64,000 nt of DNA from Frigoribacterium sp. CG_9.8 (GCF_015751965.1 NZ_JADOVH010000001.1:372001-436000); one strand, 5' to 3'; positions 18,140 through 27,498 are shown, counted from the first letter of the stretch. Numbers and translations are program-made. The notes: generated from the letters alone by a model not told the origin.

Positions 18140-18916
18140 ATGCCACCCTCGATGCGCAGACTGCGGCCCGACCCCACACGCGGTACCGCCCCCGCTGCCA
18201 TTCGCGGTGCCATCCGTGAGGCCACCCGTGATGCTCTCGCGGTGCTGCTGCCGGTCTCGTGCGCAGGATGCGGCGCAGACGACCGCGCACTCTGCGGTGC
18301 CTGCCGCAGCCAACTCGAGTCACAGCCTGTTCTGCGCTCGCTGAGTGACGGCACTGCGGTGTGGGCTGCCCTTGCCTACGACGGTGTGGTGCGCCGGGTC
18401 ATCCTCGCGCTCAAGGAGCAGGGGCGCACGGATGTCGCACGAGCACTGGCCGTCTCGCTGACGACTGCGGTCGACCGCGCCCTGCTGCACGCGGCGGATC
18501 CGGCGGCGGGGCAAATCGAGCTGCTCGTTCCCCCGGTGAGCCGAGCATCATTCCGGCGGCGCGGGTATGACCCGGTCTGGCTGCTGGCACGGGCGGCCGG
18601 CCTGCCCCGCCCCGCGAGAGTCCTCGTAAACCTGCATGAGCGGGCAAGTCAGAAGAGCCTTGATCGTGCACAGCGAGGCACGAATCTCGCCGGTTCGATG
18701 GGGTCACCGCTGGCGCTGAACGGTCGACGATTTCTCGTGCTCGACGATGTCATCACGACCGGTGCGACGCTGAGCGAGGTCATCCGGTCGCTGCGCGAGG
18801 GTGGCGCGGAGGTGGTGGGAGCGGCGGTGGTTGCAGCGACACCACGGCATTCGCTGGGTTTGTCCTCAGAGCTTGAGATAACCCGTGACAGCGGTGCATT
18901 GCGGGGACTACGGTAA
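18140..18916 (+). CDS. ComF family phosphoribosyltransferase-like protein
   Basis: About 258 residues from ATG 18140; ATG 18152 is the alternative start. An N-terminal zinc-ribbon-like cluster, CAGCGADDRALCGACR, is followed by the ComF domain. The PRPP-binding loop is FLVLDDVITTGATLSE (about 205-220), and RRRGYDPVWLLARA is the other conserved segment. ComF proteins support DNA uptake in some bacteria, but in actinobacteria the role is unclear. It sits between lpqB and hpf, as in M. tuberculosis. Confidence 0.88.
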   Translation: MPPSMRRLRPDPTRGTAPAAIRGAIREATRDALAVLLPVSCAGCGADDRALCGACRSQLESQPVLRSLSDGTAVWAALAYDGVVRRVILALKEQGRTDVARALAVSLTTAVDRALLHAADPAAGQIELLVPPVSRASFRRRGYDPVWLLARAAGLPRPARVLVNLHERASQKSLDRAQRGTNLAGSMGSPLALNGRRFLVLDDVITTGATLSEVIRSLREGGAEVVGAAVVAATPRHSLGLSSELEITRDSGALRGLR

Positions 18917-18990
18917 GCAAAAGAGGCGCGGATTTATCGCCTGGTTCCACCGGGCGACGTGCGTCACGTTACTAGGAACTGGGGAGCGCC

Positions 18991-19686
18991 ATGGAAATTT
19001 CCATCAACGGTCGCAACGTAGGGATCACAGATCGGTTTCGGTCCTATGCCACCGAAAAGGCCGAGAAGATCGCCCACCTCGCAGATAAAGCCCTCGCCTT
19101 CGAAGTGAAGGTGAGCCGCCATAACGAGAAGAACGGATCGAGTGGCGATGATCGGGTCGAACTCACCCTGATCGGACCGGGACCGCTCGTGCGCGCAGAG
19201 TCCAACGGGGCCGATAAGTACGTGGCGCTCGACCTCGCGCTCGACAAGCTCATCGAGCGCCTGCGCCGGGCAAAGGATCGTCAGAAAGTGCACCGTGGCC
19301 AGCACCGGCCAACCTCGCTTCGCGAAGCGAGCGCCTCTGGGTTTAGTGGCACCGATATTCGGCCGGCGGACGCCGCGGTGATGGAGAAGGCACGCACTGG
19401 CTCTATCGACGTGATCGAAGACGCGGTGTCAGAGGCAGAGGAGGCGGCCTGGTCTCCGGTGGTCATCCGCAAGAAGGTGTTCACTCAAGAGCCAATGACG
19501 GTTGACGATGCTCTCTATCACATGGAGTTGGTCGGGCACGATTTCTATCTCTTCATGGATGCAGAGACCGACCGCCCGAGCGTGGTCTACCGGCGTAAAG
19601 GCTGGGATTACGGGGTCATCGGGCTCGATGATTCCGCAACCGGGTTGCAGGAGGCCGCGACCGGATCGCGTAGCCGGCGCGGCTGA
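18991..19686 (+). CDS. hpf: Long-form ribosome hibernation promoting factor (HPF/RaiA)
   Basis: 231 residues. The N-terminal S30AE domain is MEISINGRNVGITDRFRSYATEKAEKIAHLADKALAFEVKVSRHNEKNG, with the two-layer pattern up to about residue 105. A variable linker of ~60 residues follows, then the C-terminal dimerisation domain KVFTQEPMTVDDALYHMELVGHDFYLFMDAETDRPSVVYRRKGWDYGVIGL. The two-domain layout is the long form that drives 100S dimer formation in stationary phase. GGGGAGC precedes the ATG at good spacing. Confidence 0.95.
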   Translation: MEISINGRNVGITDRFRSYATEKAEKIAHLADKALAFEVKVSRHNEKNGSSGDDRVELTLIGPGPLVRAESNGADKYVALDLALDKLIERLRRAKDRQKVHRGQHRPTSLREASASGFSGTDIRPADAAVMEKARTGSIDVIEDAVSEAEEAAWSPVVIRKKVFTQEPMTVDDALYHMELVGHDFYLFMDAETDRPSVVYRRKGWDYGVIGLDDSATGLQEAATGSRSRRG

Positions 19687-19707
19687 TCCCGACCAGCGCT
19701 CACGACT

Positions 19708-19737
19708 GTGGGGTCACTGCGATCGCGGCGGCCCCAC
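19708..19737 (+). terminator. Possible hairpin terminator after hpf
   Basis: GTGGGGTC (19708-19715) pairs with GGCCCCAC (19730-19737) with one mismatch. The sequence then runs TTCTGGGTT, so there is no clean U-tract. It is weak support for termination before secA. Confidence 0.35.
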
Positions 19738-19885
19738 TTCTGGGTTATGCCGCCGTGCGCTCACCGCTACCGCTCACTGAATCATCGGATAGGCCACCGG
19801 GTAGTCTTGTTACTATTACGAATTGGTCACAGGCGCCGCTCCGCGGCATCGCCGTGACGCATCCCACATTCATCTGGAGTTAGCA

Positions 19886-22702
19886 GTGGCCAACGTTCTC
19901 GAAAAGGTCCTTCGTGTCGGCGAGGGTCGCGTCCTGCGACGGTTGGAGCGGTACGCGCAAGCGGTCAACCACCTGGAGGATGATTTCAGCGCCCTCAGTG
20001 ACGAGGACCTGAAGAACGAGACCGTGGAGTTTCGCGAGCGGTACTCCGCCGGGGAGTCTCTCGAAGATCTGCTTCCCGAGGCCTTTGCCGCCGTGCGCGA
20101 GGCGGCCAAGCGCACCCTCGGTATGCGTCACTTCGACGTACAGCTCATGGGCGGCGCCGCGCTCCACCTTGCCAACATCGCGGAAATGAAGACCGGCGAG
20201 GGCAAGACCCTCGTGGCGACCCTCGCGGCCTACCTCAACGCCATCCCCTCGCGCGGCGTGCATGTGATTACCGTAAACGACTATCTCGCGAGCTACCAGT
20301 CCGAGCTGATGGGGCGCATCTACCGCGCACTCGGTATGTCCACCGGCGTCATTTTGTCTGGACAGACCCCGCTGGAACGCCGCGAACAGTATGAAGCGGA
20401 CATCACCTACGGCACGAATAACGAGTTCGGTTTCGACTATCTCCGCGACAACATGGCGTGGCAGGCCAGCGACATGGTGCAGCGCGGCCACAACTTTGCG
20501 ATCGTGGATGAAGTGGACTCGATCCTTATCGACGAAGCGCGCACACCGCTGATCATCTCGGGTCCGGCATCCGGCGAAGCGAATCGCTGGTTCGCCGAGT
20601 TCGCGAACCTCGCGACGAAGCTGGTTGCGGACGTCGATTACGAGGTCGACGAAAAGAAGCGCACCGTCGGGGTGCTCGAGCCCGGCATCGAAAAAGTCGA
20701 GGATTACCTCGGCATCGACAACCTGTACGAGTCGGCCAACACGCCGCTCATCTCGTTTCTCAACAACTCGATCAAGGCATCCGCCCTGTTCAAAAAAGAC
20801 AAAGACTACGTCGTGATGAACGGCGAGGTGCTGATCGTCGACGAGCACACCGGTCGCATCCTGATGGGCCGCCGCTACAACGAAGGTATCCACCAGGCCA
20901 TCGAGGCGAAGGAGAACGTGGAGGTCAAGGCCGAGAACCAGACTCTCGCCACCGTCACTCTGCAGAACTACTTCCGCCTGTATAAGAAGCTCTCGGGCAT
21001 GACCGGAACAGCCGAGACCGAGGCCGCCGAGTTCATGGCGACCTACAAGCTCGGCGTCGTCTCGATCCCCACCAACAAGCCGATGCAGCGCCTCGATAAG
21101 TCCGACCTGGTGTACAAGAACGAAGAGGCCAAGTTCGGCCAGGTGGTCGAAGACATCGTCCTTCGTCACGACAAGGGCCAGCCTGTACTCGTCGGCACGA
21201 CGAGCGTCGAGAAGAGCGAGTACCTGTCAAAGCTCCTCGCGAAGCGTGGCGTCAAGCATGAGGTATTGAACGCCAAGAACCACGCGCGCGAAGCCGCAAT
21301 CGTTGCGCAGGCTGGTCGCCTCGGGTCCGTCACGGTAGCCACCAATATGGCCGGACGAGGTACCGACGTCATGCTCGGCGGAAACGCGGAGTTCCTGGCT
21401 GTCGCCGAGATGAACCAGCGCGGACTCAGCCCAATCGATACCCCGGAGGAGTACGAGAAGGAGTGGGACACCGTATTCGAGCAGGTGAAGAGCGTCGTGC
21501 AGGAGGAGGCCGACAAGGTGGTTTCCGTCGGGGGTCTGTATGTGCTCGGCACCGAGCGACACGAGTCTCGCCGCATCGACAACCAGCTTCGTGGACGTTC
21601 CGGTCGCCAGGGTGACCCGGGGGAGAGCCGCTTCTACCTGTCTCTCACCGACGACCTGATGCGGCTGTTCAACTCCGCCGCTGCGGAATCCCTGATGGGG
21701 CGCGGGAGTGTGCCGGATGACCTGGCGATCGAGTCGAAAGTGGTGAGCCGCGCCATCCGCAGTGCCCAGGGCCAGGTGGAATCGCGCAATGCGGAGATCC
21801 GCAAGAACGTGCTCAAGTACGACGACGTGCTCAACCGCCAACGCGAGGCGATCTACGGGGACCGTCGGCACATCCTCGAGGGTGACGACCTCCAGGATCG
21901 CACCTCCAAGTTCCTCGAAGACGTGATCACCGAGGTCGTGGACGTTCACACCTCAGAGGGCCACGCCGATGACTGGGATTTCGAAGCGTTGTGGACCGAG
22001 CTGGGCACGCTGTATCCGGTGTCGATCACAATCGATGAGCTCCTGAGCGAGGCCGGTTCGCGAAACCGGGTGACCACCGCACTGCTCACCGAGGAGATCC
22101 TCTCCGACGCCCGTGTGCAGTACGAGGCGCGCACCACCGCGCTCGGCGAGCCAGCCATGCGCGAACTCGAGCGACGCGTCGTGCTCTCCGTGATCGACCG
22201 ACGCTGGCGTGATCACCTCTATGAGATGGACTATCTCAAGGACGGTATTGGACTGCGCGCGATGGCTCAGCGCGATCCCCTCGTCGAGTATCAGCGCGAA
22301 GGATTCGCCCTGTACCAGAGCATGATGGGGCAGATCCGCGAAGAATCAGTGGGATTCCTGTTCAATCTCGAAGTCGAGGTAACCGGGGGAGAGGCCACGG
22401 CCGCGGTCCCGACTGTCGCAGCCAAGGGACTCACCGGCAACGCCGCTCCGGTTGATCGACTCAGCTACTCCGCGCCGAATGCCGACAACCAGGGTGAGGT
22501 GGAGGTGCGCAACGCGCGTGGCCAACTCGACCGGGCATCGACGGCTAGTGCGCAGGAGGAACAGGAAGCCGCGGGCAGCGGATCGTCCTTCGGCCGGGCC
22601 GCGACTGCCGAGGGCCAGCGTGGAGCGTTCGGCCAGAGCCCATCCGGCGCTGCACCGGTCAACCGGGCCGAACGCCGCGCGCAGGACAAACGCAAGGGCT
22701 GA
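19886..22702 (+). CDS. secA: SecA preprotein translocase ATPase
   Basis: 938 residues from GTG 19886, supported by GGAG at 19876-19879. It is the motor for Sec-dependent protein export. Motifs include [13 protein letters not shown] at the start, Walker [20 protein letters not shown] (about 103-121), [19 protein letters not shown], the preprotein cross-linking region, [10 protein letters not shown], and [18 protein letters not shown] in NBD2. The helical wing/scaffold motif [29 protein letters not shown] follows. The Gln/Gly/Ala-rich C-terminus lacks the Cys/His zinc motif, as expected for actinobacterial SecA1. The ~135-bp upstream gap holds TACTAT near 19811 as a likely -10. Confidence 0.97.
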   Translation: MANVLEKVLRVGEGRVLRRLERYAQAVNHLEDDFSALSDEDLKNETVEFRERYSAGESLEDLLPEAFAAVREAAKRTLGMRHFDVQLMGGAALHLANIAEMKTGEGKTLVATLAAYLNAIPSRGVHVITVNDYLASYQSELMGRIYRALGMSTGVILSGQTPLERREQYEADITYGTNNEFGFDYLRDNMAWQASDMVQRGHNFAIVDEVDSILIDEARTPLIISGPASGEANRWFAEFANLATKLVADVDYEVDEKKRTVGVLEPGIEKVEDYLGIDNLYESANTPLISFLNNSIKASALFKKDKDYVVMNGEVLIVDEHTGRILMGRRYNEGIHQAIEAKENVEVKAENQTLATVTLQNYFRLYKKLSGMTGTAETEAAEFMATYKLGVVSIPTNKPMQRLDKSDLVYKNEEAKFGQVVEDIVLRHDKGQPVLVGTTSVEKSEYLSKLLAKRGVKHEVLNAKNHAREAAIVAQAGRLGSVTVATNMAGRGTDVMLGGNAEFLAVAEMNQRGLSPIDTPEEYEKEWDTVFEQVKSVVQEEADKVVSVGGLYVLGTERHESRRIDNQLRGRSGRQGDPGESRFYLSLTDDLMRLFNSAAAESLMGRGSVPDDLAIESKVVSRAIRSAQGQVESRNAEIRKNVLKYDDVLNRQREAIYGDRRHILEGDDLQDRTSKFLEDVITEVVDVHTSEGHADDWDFEALWTELGTLYPVSITIDELLSEAGSRNRVTTALLTEEILSDARVQYEARTTALGEPAMRELERRVVLSVIDRRWRDHLYEMDYLKDGIGLRAMAQRDPLVEYQREGFALYQSMMGQIREESVGFLFNLEVEVTGGEATAAVPTVAAKGLTGNAAPVDRLSYSAPNADNQGEVEVRNARGQLDRASTASAQEEQEAAGSGSSFGRAATAEGQRGAFGQSPSGAAPVNRAERRAQDKRKG

Positions 22703-22773
22703 ACCGGCGATCCACGCCTGGCTCCATCGCTTCGTTGGAGCACCAAAGCCCTCACATTCAGTGCCACACTGCT

Positions 22774-22779
22774 TAGGCT
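22774..22779 (+). promoter_or_regulatory. -10 box of a leaderless promoter for the YtxH-like gene
   Basis: TAGGCT, then GGAGAA, then ATG 22786. The 6-nt spacing predicts leaderless transcription even though the spacer itself resembles a Shine-Dalgarno. Confidence 0.5.
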
Positions 22780-22785
22780 GGAGAA

Positions 22786-23358
22786 ATGAAATCCAAGTTG
22801 CTGCTCGTCATCGGGATTGCTGTCGGTTACGTCGTCGGAGCCCGGGCGGGGCGCGAACGTTATGAACAGATCGCCAACGCGGCTGGAGCGCTGTGGCAGA
22901 GTCCCCACGTTCGCAAGACCCGCACCGAGGTAGAGGACTATGCCCGCCAGCAGGCACCGATCGTTCGGGCGAAAGCGGAATCGGTCGCGAAAGCCGCGCC
23001 GGGAGCGATTGCTGATGGTGCGCGCATGACAGCGGACGCCGCTCGCACGGTTGCTGGCCGCACGGTGATCGTCGCAAGCGACATTGCCGGACGGGTCACT
23101 GCTGTGGCGCAGGATGTGGCGGGCAAGGCGTCGACTATCTCGCGTGATGTGGCTCACCGAACCACTGGCATGGCCAAGGGTGTCGCGGGCCGCACGACGG
23201 AGACGGCAGAGGAGCTGCGGGAGCGGGTTTCCAGCACGGCGGCCGAACTGCGTGAACGTGGCGAGGACGCGCGTGACCGGGTAGTGGTCAAGGCCAGCAG
23301 ATCTCGCGATGATGCGCTTGCCGAACTCGACGACGATGAAGAGGTTCCGGAACGCTAG
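22786..23358 (+). CDS. YtxH-like helical membrane-anchored protein
   Basis: 190 residues. One N-terminal hydrophobic segment, SKLLLVIGIAVGYVVGARAGRERYEQI, has the Gly-x-x-x-Gly YtxH-type anchor. The rest is an amphipathic Ala/Arg/Thr-rich helix with repeated VAGRT / VAGK / AELRERG units, resembling apolipoprotein- or LEA-like helices. No enzyme motif is present. Such proteins are common envelope or stress-associated anchors in actinobacteria, and a specific function cannot be stated. Confidence 0.7.
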   Translation: MKSKLLLVIGIAVGYVVGARAGRERYEQIANAAGALWQSPHVRKTRTEVEDYARQQAPIVRAKAESVAKAAPGAIADGARMTADAARTVAGRTVIVASDIAGRVTAVAQDVAGKASTISRDVAHRTTGMAKGVAGRTTETAEELRERVSSTAAELRERGEDARDRVVVKASRSRDDALAELDDDEEVPER

Positions 23359-23396
23359 GCCGTAGCCAAGCGTGCATTTGACGGCACGGCACGGCG

Positions 23397-23906
23397 CTAC
23401 AGCACATTGATCGCGGCGGCTCGCCACCGATTGTCGAGCCCTTCGAGTCGAAGGGCCACCGCCCGTGTTCGCGCTCGTCCTCGCACGATCACGACGGCCT
23501 CGACGACGCCGTCGCGCGGTTCGTAGATCGAGGTCGATCCAACCGAGAACGTGGGGCGTCTCACGACCTGTCCCTTCGCTTGCCGGGCGCGGGTCGACAG
23601 CACGACTCGCTTGAGCAGGTGGCGATACACGTCATCGGTGACCCACCGGGAGATCTGCTCGAGTTCTCGAGCACCGGCCAATATCTCGATCACGCAGCGC
23701 GTGAGGTTCTCGAGCAGCGGCTGTGGATCGGGCAGCGTGGACCTCGAAGCGGGCTGCGCGCCGAAAAATTCGTCTGGCTGGAATGGTGATCGGATAACTT
23801 TGCTCGGCAGCTGCCCGGACGGCGCAGCGGCCCTCGGTTCTGTTGGCTTCGGCCGTGCCTGACTGTGCCTGGTTGGGCTTGGCCGGGCTGTCAGTGCATC
23901 GCTCAT
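23397..23906 (-). CDS. Rv3235 family protein
   Basis: 169 residues from ATG 23906 (MSDALTARPS). A Pro/Ala-rich, probably disordered N-terminus of ~60 residues precedes the conserved domain: LTRCVIEILAGARELEQISRWVTDDVYRHLLKRVVLSTRARQ ... VRRPTFSVGSTSIYEPRDGVVEAVVIVRGRARTRAVALRLEGLDNRWRAAAINVL. This alpha+beta domain matches the Rv3235-type family (compare the SecA-proximal position in mycobacteria). The function is unknown. The ~40 bp after its stop separates it from the convergent YtxH-like gene. Confidence 0.8.
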   Translation of the reverse strand: MSDALTARPSPTRHSQARPKPTEPRAAAPSGQLPSKVIRSPFQPDEFFGAQPASRSTLPDPQPLLENLTRCVIEILAGARELEQISRWVTDDVYRHLLKRVVLSTRARQAKGQVVRRPTFSVGSTSIYEPRDGVVEAVVIVRGRARTRAVALRLEGLDNRWRAAAINVL

Positions 23907-24046
23907 GTGTCGTCCCACGGGGTGAGGAGGGAAATGCGTATACCCCCGAACTGGGGGTGAGCACACTAAACCAGCATTGGGGGCATTCTGTCTACGCCCC
24001 AATACCGAGGTGTGGATAACCTGCGCGATCGAGTCGGTCACGTCGG

Positions 24047-24052
24047 TAACGT
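24047..24052 (+). promoter_or_regulatory. -10 box of a leaderless promoter for the 197-residue protein gene
   Basis: TAACGT, then CACATC, then ATG 24059, with no Shine-Dalgarno in reach. The 6-nt spacing is the window's recurrent pattern. Confidence 0.6.
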
Positions 24053-24058
24053 CACATC

Positions 24059-24652
24059 ATGCGCTGGGACAACCTTTTCGACGATCTCGAGGGCCAGCTC
24101 GAACAGGAGCTCGGAGCCGAGGAGATTGATCTGCGCGCGGAGGAGGAGCGGCTCCGACTCGGACGCCTCACCCTTCGCGATCGTCTTCGTACGTTGAGCG
24201 CCGGCGCAGATACGGCGCCGGTTCGGGTGTCGCTCATCGACGGTTCGACATTCGACCTGTTACCGCGCACCTTCGGCCGCGACTGGATCTCGGGCGAGAT
24301 TGTGGACCACTCTTCCCGTAACTCCCAATTCATCCTCCCGCTCGACGCAATCGCCGAGCTTCGGCTCTCGCGGGCGCAGGTGGGCGCCAGCCTCGCTGAT
24401 GTTGCAACCGTGAAGAATGAGCCGGAACTGTCCCGTCGGCTCGGCTTAGCCTTCGTGCTGCGAGATCTGTGTCGGCGCCGACAGTCCGTCGAGCTCGTTC
24501 TGAACGACGGAACAATTACTGGCACGATCGACCGGGTTGGTCGAGATCATTTGGATCTCGCGGTGCACGAAACCGGTACCGCCCGACGCGAGAGCCTGAT
24601 AACTCACTACCGGGTTTTGCCGTTCTCGCAGGTGCTTCTTGTGCGGTTGTGA
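24059..24652 (+). CDS. Conserved actinobacterial hypothetical protein (acidic coiled N-terminus, beta-rich C-terminus)
   Basis: 197 residues; I do not recognise a named family. The first ~45 residues are an acidic, charged helix (MRWDNLFDDLEGQLEQELGAEEIDLRAEEERLRLGRLTL). Two similar beta-strand modules follow: VRVSLIDGSTFDLLPRTFGRDWISGEI and VELVLNDGTITGTIDRVGRDHLDLAV. Each has the pattern V-x-L-x-D-G-x-x-x-G/D, reminiscent of Sm-like or SH3-type barrels, which suggests an internal duplication. The end is 3 bp from the convergent HTH gene. Its neighbours (Rv3235-like, HTH, SAF protein) give no clear function. Confidence 0.65.
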   Translation: MRWDNLFDDLEGQLEQELGAEEIDLRAEEERLRLGRLTLRDRLRTLSAGADTAPVRVSLIDGSTFDLLPRTFGRDWISGEIVDHSSRNSQFILPLDAIAELRLSRAQVGASLADVATVKNEPELSRRLGLAFVLRDLCRRRQSVELVLNDGTITGTIDRVGRDHLDLAVHETGTARRESLITHYRVLPFSQVLLVRL

Positions 24653-24655
24653 CCG

Positions 24656-24967
24656 CTAGTCGCGCGGCGCAGCGCCGGGAATCCCGCGCAAGCCGAATGC
24701 ATACTCGGAGAGGCTGGCATAGTCGGATTGCTGCCAGAGACTCATCCGTCTCGACTCCTCGTATTTCGCGTCGATATACGACTCGAGCACTGAGCGCTCC
24801 ACGCGCCAGTGCCCGTGTCCGCCGACCTTGATCGCGGGTAACTCCCCGGATCTGACGAGCGCGTAGGCCTGGCTCGCGGAGATATTGAGCACGTCGGCGG
24901 TGTCGGCGAGAGTGAGGAAGCGGCCGAGTGCGGCGTCCTGGCCGGAGGGATCCGAGTGCGGGGTCAT
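24656..24967 (-). CDS. Small helix-turn-helix (excisionase/MerR-like) DNA-binding protein
   Basis: 103 residues from ATG 24967 (MTPHSDPSGQDAALGRFLTLADTADVLNIS). The HTH_17-type winged helix is FLTLADTADVLNISASQAYALVRSGELPAIKVGGHGHWRVERSVLESYIDAKYEE, the fold of excisionases and BldC-like regulators. There is no integrase nearby, so a chromosomal regulator is more likely than a phage excisionase. A CATAAT -10 element lies 6 nt upstream of the ATG (24974-24979), suggesting a leaderless mRNA. Confidence 0.82.
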   Translation of the reverse strand: MTPHSDPSGQDAALGRFLTLADTADVLNISASQAYALVRSGELPAIKVGGHGHWRVERSVLESYIDAKYEESRRMSLWQQSDYASLSEYAFGLRGIPGAAPRD

Positions 24968-24973
24968 GCCTTG

Positions 24974-24979
24974 ATTATG
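24974..24979 (-). promoter_or_regulatory. -10 box of a leaderless promoter for the small HTH gene
   Basis: On the minus strand the sequence reads CATAAT, then CAAGGC, then ATG 24967. It differs from TATAAT only in the first base. Confidence 0.45.
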
Positions 24980-25084
24980 GATGCCCCACAATCCGTGGGA
25001 CAGGGCTGTGGATAACTTTCCCAGCGGTTCGCCGGGATCGCGACCATGGAACTCTGCGGCGTATTCGAGCGAAGCGAGAGGCAA

Positions 25085-25768
25085 ATGGTGGCTACGGCAA
25101 AGGCATTGAGACGCATGACAGCTTCGGCCGGGACAGGCCGAAGTGACACCGAGCGAGCTCCGCGATCATTCTGGTTCGACCCGCGTTTTGCGATTGGCAT
25201 CGTGCTCGTCATTGCCTCGGTCCTCGGTGTCGTTACTGTCGTCACCGTTGCGGACAGCAGCACCGTAATCTATGCCTCCCGCGAAATGCTGAGCCCCGGT
25301 GATCGGGTGCAATCCTCCGACCTGGATACGCGCAGCGTGCGTCTCGGCTCACTCGGCGCACAGTATCTCGCCGAAGGGGACATCCCGCGTGGCGGATTCG
25401 TCGTCACTCGCCCGGTGCCCGCTGGGGAGTTGGTGCCGACCTCCGCTGTGGGTGATGTCGCCGGCGCCACGGCGGCATCAATCGTGGTTAATATAAACGG
25501 TGAACTGGCCCGCTCCATCGGCGAAGGCAGTGTCGTCGATCTTTGGAGTGCGAAGGAGACCGATAATAACCAGTTCGGCCCGCCATCCGTATTGGTCGAC
25601 TCAGCAACAGTTGTGCGGTTAATTGCGCGAGACGGCGGTATCGCGGACCGCTCGGCGCAGTCGGTCGAGCTCCTGGTACCGCGCACGAAGATCGCCGCTG
25701 TGCTCGAGGCGATCGCCAACGCAGACGCTCTCTCACTCGTGCCGACGAGCATCCCTGTGAGGGGCTGA
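25085..25768 (+). CDS. SAF domain-containing protein (CpaB/RcpC-like)
   Basis: 227 residues from ATG 25085, chosen for GAGAGG at 25075-25080. One transmembrane segment lies at about 30-52 (FAIGIVLVIASVLGVVTVVTVADSS). A SAF domain follows: VIYASREMLSPGDRVQSSDLDTRSVRLGSLGAQYLAEGDIPRGGFVVTRPVPAGELVPTSAVG. This is the layout of CpaB/RcpC Flp-pilus assembly proteins. It is followed 3 bp later by a CpaE-like protein, so the two are probably co-translated. No CpaF, TadB, TadC or pilin gene is in the window. Confidence 0.82.
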   Translation: MVATAKALRRMTASAGTGRSDTERAPRSFWFDPRFAIGIVLVIASVLGVVTVVTVADSSTVIYASREMLSPGDRVQSSDLDTRSVRLGSLGAQYLAEGDIPRGGFVVTRPVPAGELVPTSAVGDVAGATAASIVVNINGELARSIGEGSVVDLWSAKETDNNQFGPPSVLVDSATVVRLIARDGGIADRSAQSVELLVPRTKIAAVLEAIANADALSLVPTSIPVRG

Positions 25769-25771
25769 CCG

Positions 25772-27016
25772 ATGTCGACAGTGGCACTTGCCCTTCCTCT
25801 CGAGTTGGAGGACAGCATCTCGATGCAGCTCGCCCGGCACGGCTTCGAACTCTCAATCCGCTGCTCAAGTGGCGATGACCTCGCATCGCAGGTCTCGCGC
25901 ACGGCTCCGGACCTCGCGATCGTCGCAGCATCCCCCCGCTATCTCAACGATCGGCTGATGGTCGAAGCGGATGCTGCGGGCGTGCGCATCATCGCGCTCG
26001 TCTCCTCGGATGCTGAACGCCGCTACTCCGCGAGCCTCGGGCTGCTTGAGGTGGTCGCCTCCGACGCCGAGTGGTCGGAGATCGAGATGCTGCTGACGGG
26101 AAACCCCGGTGATAGCGAGCCGATAGCCGAGTCTCGGAACGGAACGGTGATCGCTGTTTGGGGTCCCGCTGGCGCTCCCGGGCGCACCTCGATTGCAGTC
26201 TGCCTCGCTGCCGAACTCGCTGCATCCGGGGCGACTGTCGTTGTTGCTGATGTTGATACGCATAACGGTTCGCTCGCACCTGCACTCGGCATGCTCGATG
26301 AAGCGCCCGGCTTTGCAGCAGCCTGTCGGCTCGCCGGCGCAGATGCCCTCACGCAGGGAGAACTCGAGCGAATCGGGCAGCGATATCTCACGGCCCGCGG
26401 CAGCTTCTGGGTGCTCACCGGTATCGGCCGACCAAGCCGCTGGCCCGAGCTCTCGGGTGAGCGGGTGACGGCTGCCATCGCGGCCTGCCGGGATTGGGTC
26501 GATTACACGATTCTCGACACGGGGGCGAGTCTGGAAAATGACGAGGAGATCAGCAGCGACCTGTTTGCACCCAGGCGCAACGGCGCGACTATCGCTGCGC
26601 TTCACGCCGCCGACGAAGTGGTTGCGGTCGGTGCGGCAGATCCCGTCGGTCTGTCGCGGTTCCTGCGGGCACATGTCGACCTGCTTGAGACAATCGACAC
26701 CGACCGAGTCACTGTGCTGATGAACAAGGTGCGCGCGAGCGCGATCGGCCCCGGGGCATCCGGGCAGGTGTGCCAGACGCTTAAGCGCTTCGGCGGCATT
26801 TCGAATCCAGTGCTCGTGCCGCACGACCAACTTGGCTTCGACGCGGCGATCCTCACCGGTCACACCCTCGTTGATGTCGCTCCAAAATCTCCGGCACGCG
26901 CCGCCATTGCCGGGTTCGTACGCGAACACCTGCTGCCACAACCCGAGCCGATAGCGCACCGCAGCTGGTGGCGGCGCAGCCGGGTGCGGCGGCGGAATGC
27001 GGCAGTTTCGGCCTGA
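25772..27016 (+). CDS. CpaE/MinD-like ATPase-fold protein with altered P-loop
   Basis: 414 residues. The N-terminal ~115 residues form a receiver-like domain (VALALPLELEDSISMQLARHGFELSIRC...). A deviant-Walker ATPase follows, with P-loop WGPAGAPGRTSIAVCLAAELAASG (about 124-147): the usual GK(T/S) Lys is Arg and the signature Lys at the start is missing. VVVADVDTHNGSLAPALG is the switch region, and a C-terminal DYTILDTGAS is the Walker B-like strand. CpaE proteins place Tad pilus machinery or act as ParA-like locators. The paired SAF protein supports this family. Confidence 0.8.
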   Translation: MSTVALALPLELEDSISMQLARHGFELSIRCSSGDDLASQVSRTAPDLAIVAASPRYLNDRLMVEADAAGVRIIALVSSDAERRYSASLGLLEVVASDAEWSEIEMLLTGNPGDSEPIAESRNGTVIAVWGPAGAPGRTSIAVCLAAELAASGATVVVADVDTHNGSLAPALGMLDEAPGFAAACRLAGADALTQGELERIGQRYLTARGSFWVLTGIGRPSRWPELSGERVTAAIAACRDWVDYTILDTGASLENDEEISSDLFAPRRNGATIAALHAADEVVAVGAADPVGLSRFLRAHVDLLETIDTDRVTVLMNKVRASAIGPGASGQVCQTLKRFGGISNPVLVPHDQLGFDAAILTGHTLVDVAPKSPARAAIAGFVREHLLPQPEPIAHRSWWRRSRVRRRNAAVSA

Positions 27017-27102
27017 CTCGGCGTGGCCTGAGCCCGACAGCCAGACAGCCCGATCGCGCGACTGCTTGATCGGCTGGGAAGCAGGGACCAGCAGCTCGCC
27101 TG

Positions 27103-27498
27103 CTAGCGCACCCCGAGGTGGGCGAGCAGGTCTTCCTTCTTCATCCGGGAGTAGCCGACTACACCGGTGGCTCGGGCATGCGCCCGGAGGGCGGCGACGT
27201 TCCAGGTAGCGGAGGGCGCTTGCATCGACGTGGCAGCCGATCGACCCGCGCGAGCGGGAGCGGAAGTGACGGGCTCCTTCTGCGCCGCTGACTTCTTCTG
27301 TTTCGCTGACATCTTCAGGGCTTTCGCTTCTGCAGCCGCGCTCTTACCGGCTTTCACCGCCTTCTTCTCGGCCTTCGCCACCAGCTTCTTCAACTCGGAC
27401 TTAGTCCCATTTTTAGCGCCAGAAACCTTCTTCGTGATCGACTTCTTCGTCGACTTCAGCTTCTTGGCGACCGACGTCTTGGAGTCTTTCTGTGCCAT
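27103..27498 (-). CDS. Lysine-rich histone H1-like protein with C-terminal SAP/Rho-N-like helix pair
   Basis: 131 residues. The first ~85 are extremely Lys/Ala/Ser-rich (KKLKSTKKSITKKVSGAKNGTKSELKKLVAKAEKKAVKAGKSAAAEAKALK), like eukaryotic H1 tails and bacterial H1-like nucleoid proteins. After a short linker the last ~33 residues (WNVAALRAHARATGVVGYSRMKKEDLLAHLGVR) resemble the SAP or Rho N-terminal helix-extended-loop-helix, a nucleic-acid-binding motif. The combination suggests DNA or RNA binding and a nucleoid role. No gene name is claimed. It starts 198 bp from the divergent pdtaS. Confidence 0.75.
   Translation of the reverse strand: MAQKDSKTSVAKKLKSTKKSITKKVSGAKNGTKSELKKLVAKAEKKAVKAGKSAAAEAKALKMSAKQKKSAAQKEPVTSAPARAGRSAATSMQAPSATWNVAALRAHARATGVVGYSRMKKEDLLAHLGVR

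Noticed and set aside
19880-21169. Long antisense frame inside secA
   Set aside because: Shadow of a highly conserved gene; no start signal and no family features.
22721-22741. Hairpin GCTCCA...TGGAGC after secA as an intrinsic terminator
   Set aside because: Only a 6-bp stem with a 9-nt loop and no U-tract.
24656-24967. Excisionase-like protein as evidence of a prophage or integrated element
   Set aside because: No integrase, phage or transfer gene nearby; the position within the conserved block fits a chromosomal HTH regulator.
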